Assembly: GCF_002994635.1 (NCBI RefSeq)
Contig: NZ_PVNL01000030.1
Location: 265,330 to 329,329 of the forward strand
From: Enhygromyxa salina
GTDB taxonomy: Bacteria; Myxococcota_A; Polyangia; Nannocystales; Nannocystaceae
Reading direction: 5' to 3'
Length of the DNA stretch: 64,000 bases
The position numbers were made by a program, and so were the translations under genes. This document shows, one piece after another, positions 1-7,727 of this stretch (positions are counted from its first letter, which is position 1; every line of letters begins with the position of its first letter). The notes under the pieces are model-generated. The model worked only from the letters and a program-made list of their open reading frames with translations, was not told the origin of the DNA and ran no database searches.

Positions 1-1
1 C

Positions 2-2674
2 CGCGCGGGCGAGACCGTGCTCGGGCCCAGCTTCTTCGCGGCGTACGGGCCCAACCTGCCGCTGCTGCCCAAGCTGCTCGACGTCGAGGGGCTGCTCTCG
101 GTCCAGAGCCACCCGCCCGGCAACCCCGAGGCGTATGTGGTGATCAGCTGCGACCCCGGGGCCACGCTGCGGGTTGGCTTCAACCGCGACGTCGACGTCG
201 AGCAGATGCGACAGATGCTGCGAGCCGCCCGCGCCACTCAAGATCAGCTGGATGCGATGTTCTGGGTGCCGGAGGAACGCTACGCGCCGCAGCTCGCCGA
301 GCTGCTGGGCAAGCCCGACGCGGTCGCGCGGCTGGGGGAGCGGCTCACGCCGCTGCTGACCAACTCCAGCGACAAGCCGCGGCTGCTCGAGGCGCTCACG
401 GTGCTCGACAATTGCTATCGCGCGATGCTCGACGCGCTCAACGTCATCGAGGTGGCCCCGGGCATGGTCATCTTCAACGCGGATCCACCTGGCGCGAGCA
501 CGCCGGACATCCCCTCGGCGCAGGTCCACTGCCTCGGCAACCCCGAGGGCCGAGCCGTGCTCATGCTCGAGGTCCGGCGGCCCGGCACCACCCACCGCGC
601 CTGGGATCACGTGCGGTTCCCAGCCCGGGATCTGGCGATCGACGAGGCGTTCGCGGCGATGACCTGCCGGGCCTCGCATGCCGCGGAGTTCGTGTGCGAG
701 CGCAGGCCGATCGCGGGTCGGGCCGGGGCGTTTCGCTCGGTCAGCTGCGGCGCGTTCGTGGTCGATCACCTGTGCCCGCGGCCGGGCTTGTCGGTCCCCG
801 CCCTGGCCGAGGGCCTGCCGACCACCCTGCATGGGATCCGCGGCTCGGTTCGGCTGCAGGGCCCAAACGGGGTCCACTGGGGCGTGCTCCGAGCTGGCGA
901 GTCGCTGCTGCTGCCGGCCGGAATCCCGAGCCTGAGCCTGGACGCGCAGACCGCCGACAGTGAGGTCGTTCAGGTCACGATCCCGCTGCCGCCACGCGTG
1001 CATCCGGTTGCGATCGAGGATCAACCCACGCGGGAGCTCCGGATCTTCAGCGTCAACGAGGCCAAGCGCGAGAACCTGGCGCAGACCCGTCGGTTGGTCG
1101 CCGAGTCCACCGGCCCCTCGCAGGTCATGGCGATCGTCAACGCTGGCGACAGCTCCGAGCTGCGGGCGCGGCTGCGGGCGCTGACCCCCGCGATCTTCAG
1201 GGCCGACGGGTCCACCAAGGTCTACGTGCACGAAGAGGCGACGCGGCGGGGCCAGCTGCTGGGGCTGATCGACGCGCTGCGCAGCCAACGGGAGCGCGAC
1301 GGCGGCCTCGATCCCGATCGCGTCTCGCTGGGCGTGATGCTGCCGGGCAAGGGCACGCGGCTGAGCCCGATCACCCAGCGGCTGCACGGGATCAAGCCGC
1401 TGTTTCCGGTCCCGGTGCGGGTCCAGGGGCCGCTCGGGCCCGTGTGGCTCGACGGCGTGACCGGGTCGCTGTGGACCTGGACGCTCGTCGCGTGGGCGCT
1501 CGAGAGTCATGGCTTTCGCGGGGTCGCGTGGAAGTGGGGGGATGAGCCGCAGGTCGCCGCGAGGCTGGCGACGGCGTTCGACTACGATCTGTCCGACGTC
1601 GACGCCATACGGTTTGGCGCGGGCGCGAGCCTGGGCACCAGCGAGCACGACAGCGAGCTCGCGCGCTCCAAGGAGTGGCTGCTCGCGGACGCGGGCTCGC
1701 GCGATCTGATCGTTCAGCTGCGGCGGCGTCCGCTCGAGCAGCTGCGCGAGCGGATCGACGAGCACCAGGGCGCGCGTCGGGGCAACAGCTTCGTGCACGT
1801 GGGCAGCCCCGCGTTCTCGCACCTGTTCCTGCGTCACGCCGAGCGGGTGTTTGGCGACTGCGAAGGCTGGCTCGACGTCGACGGCTACCTGTTCGAGGCG
1901 CTGACCCACGACGAGGCCGAGTGGGCAGCCGAGCTCGAGCGCGACGCCGAGCTGCGGGCCCTGATCGCGCGCTGCCCCGATTTCTACGCGCGGGTGGCCG
2001 AGCTGCGCCGCGGAATTCAGGCCGAGCGCGGGCACCCGCTGCGGATCGTGGTGGTCGACATCGGCGCCGAGTCGTACTGGGGTGACATCGGGCAGCTCAG
2101 CAAGGCGCGCGCGGTCTGGTCGGCGCTCGCGGTCCAGGGTGAGCAAGGCGACTTCGCGCGCGAGCTCGCCGGGTTTGGCGGGCTCGCGCCGGATCGCCAC
2201 GGCAACTATCTGGTCGGCGACTCGCAGGTGCCCGACGACGGCAGCGTGCGTGGCTGCGTGGTCATCGACTCGGTGATCGGTCGCGGTCGTGCGCACGCGG
2301 CCGTGCTGCTGGGCTCGCGGCTTGGGGTCGCCGGGCTCGAGCCTGGGTCAGTGGCGATCGAGTGTCACGTCAACGCGCTGCGCCTGGGTCGCGACAGCCT
2401 CGCGTTTGGATCGATCGATGACTACCTGCGGCTGCCGGCCGAGCACGCGCACACCAGCATTGTCGCGGATCCCAAGGCCACGCCGCTGCAGCTCGAGAGT
2501 TGGTTCGCCGACATGCGTGAAGATCCGGGCGCCGCGGACAATTACACCACGCCGCGCTACGGCAACCCGACCAGCTTCGCGGCCAAGTTCGAGCAGATGC
2601 GCCAGCGCGAGGTCGAGCCCGCCGAGCTCGAGGCACGGATTGAGAGCTTGGCGAGCGAGTACGGACCCAAGTAA
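2..2674 (+). CDS. Phosphomannose-isomerase-like / sugar nucleotidyltransferase-like fusion protein (5' end outside window)
   Basis: The reading frame is open from the window edge, so the true start lies upstream. The first internal start is the GTG at 17. The N-terminal part resembles type I mannose-6-phosphate isomerase: a GPNLPLLPKLLD-like stretch is followed by SVQSHP, which carries the Gln and His that ligate metal in that family, and then by PEAY. Near base 1330 comes GVMLPGKGTRLSPIT and then IKPLFPVPV, close to the GGxGTRLxPxT...KPxxPV signature of NDP-sugar pyrophosphorylases. This would couple fructose-6-P/mannose-6-P interconversion to nucleotide-sugar formation. Known bifunctional GDP-mannose pyrophosphorylase/PMI enzymes have the opposite domain order and a type II PMI, so this is an unusual arrangement. 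The nucleotidyltransferase assignment is weaker than the isomerase one, and catalysis by either half is inferred. The gene ends 35 bp before a convergent T6SS accessory gene. Confidence 0.72.
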   Translation, partial: RAGETVLGPSFFAAYGPNLPLLPKLLDVEGLLSVQSHPPGNPEAYVVISCDPGATLRVGFNRDVDVEQMRQMLRAARATQDQLDAMFWVPEERYAPQLAELLGKPDAVARLGERLTPLLTNSSDKPRLLEALTVLDNCYRAMLDALNVIEVAPGMVIFNADPPGASTPDIPSAQVHCLGNPEGRAVLMLEVRRPGTTHRAWDHVRFPARDLAIDEAFAAMTCRASHAAEFVCERRPIAGRAGAFRSVSCGAFVVDHLCPRPGLSVPALAEGLPTTLHGIRGSVRLQGPNGVHWGVLRAGESLLLPAGIPSLSLDAQTADSEVVQVTIPLPPRVHPVAIEDQPTRELRIFSVNEAKRENLAQTRRLVAESTGPSQVMAIVNAGDSSELRARLRALTPAIFRADGSTKVYVHEEATRRGQLLGLIDALRSQRERDGGLDPDRVSLGVMLPGKGTRLSPITQRLHGIKPLFPVPVRVQGPLGPVWLDGVTGSLWTWTLVAWALESHGFRGVAWKWGDEPQVAARLATAFDYDLSDVDAIRFGAGASLGTSEHDSELARSKEWLLADAGSRDLIVQLRRRPLEQLRERIDEHQGARRGNSFVHVGSPAFSHLFLRHAERVFGDCEGWLDVDGYLFEALTHDEAEWAAELERDAELRALIARCPDFYARVAELRRGIQAERGHPLRIVVVDIGAESYWGDIGQLSKARAVWSALAVQGEQGDFARELAGFGGLAPDRHGNYLVGDSQVPDDGSVRGCVVIDSVIGRGRAHAAVLLGSRLGVAGLEPGSVAIECHVNALRLGRDSLAFGSIDDYLRLPAEHAHTSIVADPKATPLQLESWFADMREDPGAADNYTTPRYGNPTSFAAKFEQMRQREVEPAELEARIESLASEYGPK

Positions 2675-2709
2675 CGGATCCAAAGAGCGCGACGGCCCGA
2701 CTTGCGCGG

Positions 2710-3090
2710 TCAGCCGAGCGTGTTCTTGTTGTTGTGAAACAGCGGATCCCCGAGCCGACACGCGCCCTTGCCCTCGAATTTCACGTCGAAGGAGTACAGC
2801 ATGAACTCGGCGGCGTCGCGGCTGGTCCCGCTTGCGACCCCGCCGCTGGAGCCGGCCTCGTCGCCCGACGACTTGCTGTACTTGGCGCCCTTGTTCATGG
2901 GCATCGCGCCGTCGCAGGTGATCGTCGCGGGGCCGTCGGCGGTGTCGGCCGAGCGCGCGATGTTGGGGTAGGGGATCGGCACCGGCCCGGCGGGGCCGGG
3001 GGTCAGACACACGTCGGGGAACACGATGCTCATGCCGCCGCTGTTGCCGTGGGCGACACCGCGTCCGTTGGCGAAAGTTCGCTGGCCCAT
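2710..3090 (-). CDS. DUF4150 / PAAR-like T6SS spike-tip protein
   Basis: The 126-residue protein has the pattern of the PAAR-like DUF4150 family: a Gly/Asn-rich start, then MSIVFPDVCLTP and PVPIPYPNIA, followed by a short domain that would cap the VgrG trimer of a type VI secretion system. There is no C-terminal toxin extension (it ends at ...FHNNKNTLG). It may therefore carry effectors as a separate adaptor rather than as a fused toxin. It is the last gene of a minus-strand run that includes DUF2169 and a ketosynthase-like protein, and only 1 bp separates it from the latter. DUF2169 proteins commonly accompany DUF4150/PAAR genes and are thought to assist loading of the spike. The family call is strong; the exact delivery role is inferred. 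Confidence 0.88.
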   Translation of the reverse strand: MGQRTFANGRGVAHGNSGGMSIVFPDVCLTPGPAGPVPIPYPNIARSADTADGPATITCDGAMPMNKGAKYSKSSGDEAGSSGGVASGTSRDAAEFMLYSFDVKFEGKGACRLGDPLFHNNKNTLG

Positions 3091-3091
3091 G

Positions 3092-4138
3092 TCAGCCGCC
3101 AGGATACAGCAACAGCGCGCCGCAGCGGCCGGGGTCTGAGCACGCCCACACCAAGGTGGGGCCGGTCGCGACGCCAGCTTGCATGAAGCGGGTCGCGGTG
3201 CCGAGCATCAAGGGCGCGAGCGCGGCCCCGCAGTCGCCGACGTACTCGGCGGGGTGCTCGATCCACAGGGGCTCGGCAAAATGCTCGCGGTTGCGCACGA
3301 ACGCGACCCCCCACGCGTTGGCCGAGCTGCTCTCGCCGTTGAGGCCGGCCATGACCAAGTGGACCAGCTGACCCTCGCCGCGGGGCTGGTCGAGCACGGC
3401 GCTGCACGCTGTCGCCAGGGTCGTGCGGCGAGGCTCGCAAGGCTCGGCGAGCGCGAGCGCGGTGATCCACGCGAGCGGGGTCAGGCCACGCCGTCGGCAG
3501 GTCGCGGCGGTCGCGAGCACCAAGCACGCGGCCGCTTCGCCCGGGGTGAACGCGTCTTGCGGCCCGGAGGTGCGCAGCCGACCGTCGCGCTCGAGCGCGG
3601 CGATCCGTTCGTGGTCGAGGTGGCTGTCGACGCCGCCGACCAGCACGAACTCGGCGTGACCGGGGATCAGCAGCTGGTCGCGGGCAGCCGCGATCGCGGT
3701 GAACATGCCCGCGCGGCCATCGGCGAACATCCGGCTCGCGCTCGAGGTCAGGCGCCGCTCGGTCTGGACCCCGAGCATCGGGATGAACTGCTCGGACAAG
3801 AACGCGTAGCCCGGCAGCGGCCGCGGGGTGGCCAGATACAGGGGCAGCTCGACCTTCGTGAACTCGTGCGAGAGCGCTTCTTGGATCGCCCGGGTCGCGA
3901 GCCGGAGCAGCCGGGGCTCGAGCGGACTGGCCCGCACGCACTTGCGCAGCGACGGGGCGATCGGGGGCAGATGAGTGTCGTCGAGGTGGCCCATCACGAC
4001 CGGCTCGAGCTCGCCGTCGAGCACCCACGTCTCGCGCTTGCGGGTGATCCCGGCGCGGATCGAGGCGGCGGTCTGGCGGGTGTCGAGGCCGATCGGGGAG
4101 CAGACCCCCACGCGAACGACGGCGAGCGCCTCGGTCAT
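3092..4138 (-). CDS. Thiolase-fold (beta-ketoacyl synthase-like) protein of T6SS accessory locus, catalytic Cys missing
   Basis: A 348-residue protein with a ketosynthase-type fold signature (MTEALAVVRVGVCSPIG at the start, then FVLVGGVDSHLD in the middle). In active ketosynthases a TACAS-type nucleophile motif lies about 27 residues before the GG of that second motif. Here the corresponding region reads SASRMFADGRAGMFTA and contains no cysteine, so condensing activity is unlikely. It overlaps the DUF2169 gene by 4 bp (ATGA) and abuts the DUF4150 gene, so the three are probably co-translated. Such inactive thiolase-like proteins travel with DUF2169/DUF4150 modules in T6SS loci. A structural or chaperone role in effector loading is the likeliest reading, but that is inference. 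Confidence 0.78.
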   Translation of the reverse strand: MTEALAVVRVGVCSPIGLDTRQTAASIRAGITRKRETWVLDGELEPVVMGHLDDTHLPPIAPSLRKCVRASPLEPRLLRLATRAIQEALSHEFTKVELPLYLATPRPLPGYAFLSEQFIPMLGVQTERRLTSSASRMFADGRAGMFTAIAAARDQLLIPGHAEFVLVGGVDSHLDHERIAALERDGRLRTSGPQDAFTPGEAAACLVLATAATCRRRGLTPLAWITALALAEPCEPRRTTLATACSAVLDQPRGEGQLVHLVMAGLNGESSSANAWGVAFVRNREHFAEPLWIEHPAEYVGDCGAALAPLMLGTATRFMQAGVATGPTLVWACSDPGRCGALLLYPGG

Positions 4139-5178
4139 TGCTTGGATCCTCGCGGCTCGGTCGCGCCGCTCAGCTCGGCCAGGCCGACGTCGACGTGAGA
4201 GACCCGAAGCAGCTGCTCGTCGACAGCCAGGCTCGCGCGCCAGGTCAGGGCGACGCTGAGGTGGTGGTCGTTCGTGGTCTCGATGAGGACAGTGTCGAGC
4301 ACGGGGTTCAAGTCATTCGTCGCCCCCGCCACGACCGCGCGGACCTCGAAGCGACACCGCGGCAGCGCGAACTGCCAGGCTCGATCGGCGTCGAATCCGG
4401 ACAGCGTGACGGGCTCGCCGCCGTGCAGGCCCGACGCGAAGCTGTGCCCTGGTGCCGCGCTGCAGAAGAACCGTGGGTCGAAGTCGGTGGGTAAGAACGG
4501 GGCCTGATGCTTGCGCCAGCTCGCGTCGTAGCTGCCCGCGTAGGCCACCCGGGGCTGCCAGGTTGGCGCGATCGCGGCGAAGCCCGTCGGCGTTGGGGTC
4601 TGCCCGAGCCAGGTCAACGGTTCGTCGGGGTCGTCGACGTTGGGGACTGGCTGGCCGATCATCGCTTGCGGCCTGCGAGCGCCGAGCAAGCCGACACCCA
4701 CGGGGTTGCGATGCTCGGTCGACTGCGCGTCACTCAGGTGGCGGCCGCCGAACGCTCGCTCCCAGGTGATCGGCGTGCGCACGAACGGGAGCGGGCGACT
4801 GGGCTGGACATGGCCGCCGTACTCGACCCAGCTGCGATCACCGTAGACCCGGGCGCGCCTGAGCTGATCGGCCACGCGCACGTGGACGTCGAGCTCGGTG
4901 ACCGCCTGGGCCCGCGGCGCGCAGGCTTCCCCGATCACGATCACGTCGGCCGCCGGCTTGGGCAGGTGGAGCTCGGTTGGATAGCGGAGGCTGCTCGCGG
5001 TGGGGTCGCCCCAGTACTCGTCGGCGAGGGTGATCGGGCGCTGCTCGGCGGCGATCTCGAGCGTGTCCGCGACGACGAAGCTGGCCTTGAGCACCACGAC
5101 GATCGTGTCGACGCCGCGACGATCTGGGGTCGCGAAGATCGTCGGCACGAAGGGCGATGTGTTGCGCAGCTGCAGCAT
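4135..5178 (-). CDS. DUF2169 domain-containing T6SS accessory protein
   Basis: 347 residues matching the DUF2169 family along its length. The N-terminus (LRNTSPFVPTIFATPDRRG, then VVVLKASF) and the segments ITLADEYWGDP, GDRSW, ERAFGG and NPVG are typical of the family. DUF2169 proteins are encoded next to PAAR/DUF4150 and VgrG genes and are regarded as adaptors for spike or effector assembly in T6SS. It has no signal peptide and should be cytoplasmic. The 3' end overlaps the ketosynthase-like gene by 4 bp. It starts 15 bp after the YbjQ-like gene stop, so it belongs to the same presumed operon. Confidence 0.9.
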   Translation of the reverse strand: MLQLRNTSPFVPTIFATPDRRGVDTIVVVLKASFVVADTLEIAAEQRPITLADEYWGDPTASSLRYPTELHLPKPAADVIVIGEACAPRAQAVTELDVHVRVADQLRRARVYGDRSWVEYGGHVQPSRPLPFVRTPITWERAFGGRHLSDAQSTEHRNPVGVGLLGARRPQAMIGQPVPNVDDPDEPLTWLGQTPTPTGFAAIAPTWQPRVAYAGSYDASWRKHQAPFLPTDFDPRFFCSAAPGHSFASGLHGGEPVTLSGFDADRAWQFALPRCRFEVRAVVAGATNDLNPVLDTVLIETTNDHHLSVALTWRASLAVDEQLLRVSHVDVGLAELSGATEPRGSKQ

Positions 5179-5192
5179 GAATCAGGAGCGGA

Positions 5193-5567
5193 TCAGCCGA
5201 CCTCGAGCACCACCGCGGTCCCGTACGCGAGCAGCTCGGCCGCGCCCTGCATGACCGCCGATGTGGTCATGCGCAGGCCGACGACCGCGTTGCCACCGTG
5301 GGACAGACACTCGGCGCGCAGCCGATCGAGCGCCTGCTCGCGGCTCTGCGAGAGCATCGCGGTGTAGCCTTCGACCTCGCCGCCGATCAGCGTGCGCAGG
5401 CTCGCGAGGATATCGACCCCGACGTTGCGGGTGCGGACCGTGTTGCCGCGCACCAGCCCCAGCACGCGCACGATCTGAAAGCCGGGCACCGTGTCCGTGG
5501 TCGCCAGTAACACCCCCCCAGCTCGGTCCAGGGGAGCAAGTGTCATCGATGTCTTGCCGTTGGTCAT
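5193..5567 (-). CDS. YbjQ/UPF0145 (DUF74) family protein
   Basis: 124 residues with the features of the YbjQ/UPF0145 family: ATTDTVPGFQIVRVLGLVRGNTV early on, and GGNAVVGLRM then a hydrophobic strand near the end. These small proteins form beta-rich pentameric rings and are often annotated as heavy-metal-binding, although their function is not established. The ATG overlaps the stop of the upstream membrane-protein gene in an ATGA, which implies translational coupling. An internal ATG at codon 8 (MTLAPLD) is a possible alternative start. Its presence inside a T6SS accessory operon is unusual and may be incidental. Confidence 0.82.
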   Translation of the reverse strand: MTNGKTSMTLAPLDRAGGVLLATTDTVPGFQIVRVLGLVRGNTVRTRNVGVDILASLRTLIGGEVEGYTAMLSQSREQALDRLRAECLSHGGNAVVGLRMTTSAVMQGAAELLAYGTAVVLEVG

Positions 5568-5974
5568 CGCTTGATCTCGTCGTAAGGGTCACTTCGTTGG
5601 CCGAGTCGCACCCGAAGAAACGACCCGAGCACGACCACCGCGCCGGCCACCGCCAGCGCGGGGCCGAGCGGTGTGCCGAACATGCCGATCACCCAGCCAC
5701 CGATCATCATGCCAAGCCCGACGCCCCTCGCCGCACGCATCCGTGGCGCGTGGTCGGCCTGTGCCAGCGCGTCGTCAGCGCGGACCCGCTCGAGCCACGC
5801 GCCGTCGTTGCTGGTGCCCGGCAAGATCAGCGCGGGCACATGCGCGTGGGCTCGCTCGACCAGGTCGGGTTGCTCGCCGTAGAGCGCCAGCTCCTCGCGC
5901 TCGGCGTCGTCGAGCTGACCGGCGCGCTCACGGGCGAGCAGCTCGGTGACGCGCTGGAGCTCGGGGTCGTCCAC
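5564..5974 (-). CDS. Small membrane protein of unknown function, two predicted transmembrane segments
   Basis: A GTG start at 5974 gives about 136 residues beginning VDDPELQRV. The frame is open much further upstream, but that part overlaps the ATPase gene and is Ser/Arg-rich shadow sequence. The N-terminal third is acidic and helical (AGQLDDAEREELALY). A hydrophobic hairpin follows near the C-terminus (VGLGMMIGGWVIGMFG and ALAVAGAVVVLGSF) and a short basic tail ends the protein. It overlaps the YbjQ-like gene by 4 bp. I recognise no family. The start is uncertain because no clear ribosome-binding site precedes the GTG. Confidence 0.6.
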   Translation of the reverse strand: MDDPELQRVTELLARERAGQLDDAEREELALYGEQPDLVERAHAHVPALILPGTSNDGAWLERVRADDALAQADHAPRMRAARGVGLGMMIGGWVIGMFGTPLGPALAVAGAVVVLGSFLRVRLGQRSDPYDEIKR

Positions 5975-6026
5975 GGCCGCGAGCTTAGCAGGGAAACGCC
6001 CAATCGAGCCGACGGAGGGATCGAGG

Positions 6027-6077
6027 CCGAGTCGCTGGCGATCCCGAGTCGCTGGCGATCCCGAGTCGCTGGCGATC
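6027..6077. repeat. Three perfect tandem copies of a 17-bp unit
   Basis: The unit CCGAGTCGCTGGCGATC occurs head-to-tail at 6027-6043, 6044-6060 and 6061-6077 without mismatches. It sits in the roughly 120-bp gap between the ATPase gene stop (6096) and the start of the downstream small membrane protein (5974). Perfect copies suggest recent slippage. A separate 18-bp duplication lies 31 bp away, inside the ATPase gene. Confidence 0.95.
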
Positions 6078-6095
6078 ATGGATGCGCAGCGTGGA

Positions 6096-7727
6096 TCAGC
6101 GTCGCCACTTGCTCGGGCTGCGCCGCTTGCTCGGGCTGCGCCGCTTGGCGGCCTTCGGGCGGGGGGCATCCTCCGCGGCCGCGAGCACGGGGACATTGAC
6201 CACGTAGCTCGGACCCCGGAGTTTACGTAGCTCCGCGCGGATGTCGTTGGCGACCTCGGTGACCTCATGGGGGGCGAGGACATCGTGGCCGAGCTCCTGG
6301 GCGAGCGCGAACGCGAGCGGCTCGTACAGCGGGATCGTGGTTGCGATCGCGTGGAGACCCTCGGGGTTGGCGACCGCGAGCTGCAAGAGGGTGTCGCGGT
6401 GGACACCGCGCAGCTCGCTGAGCGACTGGGGAGTGTCGCGGGCGAGCTGGCTCAGGAGCTCGAGGGCGCGATTGTGGTCTCCGCGGGTGACGGCAACCTT
6501 CACGTGGCGTGAGTTCGGAGGCGCGTCCGTGAGTCGAGCCTCGAATTCGATCGCCACCTCGGGCAGGCGCTCCGGCAGGTAGAATTGTGCCATGAACTCG
6601 ATGACGTGGGCGACCCGATTGTGTGGACTCGGGCTGGGGCGAAGGCCATGAAACAGGCCATACAGCCGCTCGCTCGTCTGGTAGTACTTGGCCCGGCCCC
6701 TGATTGTCACGATCTCGACGGCGCCGCGATGGACCAAGCGTCCGAGCAACATGCTGGCCTTGTTCACGGTGAACCGCGCGACTTCCCCGATCTCGCGTGC
6801 GGGGCTGGGGTCCCACAGCTCGCACAGGGCCTTGAACACCCGGCGTTCATCGAGCGGCAGCGCCTCGATGTTTGACTCGAGATAGTCGCTCTGATCGTCG
6901 ATCAATCCGAGCAGTCCCGGGTGCAGTGCATCGCGCAACGGGAGCCCGCGTGCGAAGCCGGCCAGCACGGTGAGCAAGCGTGGATTCCCGCCCGTACAGA
7001 TCTCGATCAGGCGGCACGCTTGCGCTTCGAGTCGATCACCCGTCAGCTGCTCCCAGACCGCCCGAACGGCGTCGCGGCTCAGGGGGCGCAATCGCAAGGT
7101 GGCGAACAGCTCATAAGTGGCTTTCTTGGGCTGCTCAATCTCATCGAAGCGGGCCGTCGCCGTGGCGAGGAGCATGATCCGGGGCTCGTTGAGCAGCGTG
7201 TGGCGCAGCATCCAACCCTCTTCCTCGTGCATCTGAGCTCCGAGGATGTCCTGCAGGTTCTCCACCGCGACCAGCAGTCGGACCCCGCGCTCGTCGGCAA
7301 AGTCGAGCAGACGGGCGAGCGCCAGATCGTGGAGGCGCTTGCTGTCGTGCTCGCGCCGAAGCGCAACATGGGCGCTGCGCAATTTCTGATCGTTGGTCTG
7401 CCTGGCGAGCTGATGCAGCGCCTCCAGCCACAGCTCGGCCGCGGAGCCCACATTGTAGGCTTGTTCGTCGAACACGATCGGGTACCACTGGGCGGCCAGC
7501 TCCGGATCTCGCTCGATCGCCCGTGCGACGCGATGAACCAGCATGGTCTTACCCATCCCGCGCTGCCCGATGATCAATAGATGTTGATTGCTCGCGGTGT
7601 TGTTGTACGAGAGGGTCTCGAGCACCGACTCGAGCTCCGGTTGCCGCGCGATGAACGAGTTGATGAGCTCGTCGGCCGACGAGAAGCCGGGGTTGTGGGT
7701 CATGGTTTGGTTTCGTCGTTCAACCAT
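6096..7727 (-). CDS. AAA+/STAND-type ATPase with winged-helix-like middle region and basic C-terminal tail
   Basis: 543 residues. The Walker A motif is IGQRGMGKT at residues 53-61, and a Walker B-like RLLVAVENL lies near 150. A winged-helix-like segment in the middle (REIGEVARFTVNKASMLLG) suggests an ORC/STAND-like NTPase acting as a scaffold or regulator. The C-terminus is strongly basic and ends in two SPSKRR-type units produced by an 18-bp direct duplication at 6108-6143. The start at 7727 overlaps the preceding ATPase gene by 8 bp and has a GAGG-like ribosome-binding site. An internal ATG at codon 9 is an alternative. Two adjacent ATPases of different subtypes within T6SS accessory genes suggest they work together; the substrate is unknown. 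Confidence 0.78.
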   Translation of the reverse strand: MVERRNQTMTHNPGFSSADELINSFIARQPELESVLETLSYNNTASNQHLLIIGQRGMGKTMLVHRVARAIERDPELAAQWYPIVFDEQAYNVGSAAELWLEALHQLARQTNDQKLRSAHVALRREHDSKRLHDLALARLLDFADERGVRLLVAVENLQDILGAQMHEEEGWMLRHTLLNEPRIMLLATATARFDEIEQPKKATYELFATLRLRPLSRDAVRAVWEQLTGDRLEAQACRLIEICTGGNPRLLTVLAGFARGLPLRDALHPGLLGLIDDQSDYLESNIEALPLDERRVFKALCELWDPSPAREIGEVARFTVNKASMLLGRLVHRGAVEIVTIRGRAKYYQTSERLYGLFHGLRPSPSPHNRVAHVIEFMAQFYLPERLPEVAIEFEARLTDAPPNSRHVKVAVTRGDHNRALELLSQLARDTPQSLSELRGVHRDTLLQLAVANPEGLHAIATTIPLYEPLAFALAQELGHDVLAPHEVTEVANDIRAELRKLRGPSYVVNVPVLAAAEDAPRPKAAKRRSPSKRRSPSKWRR

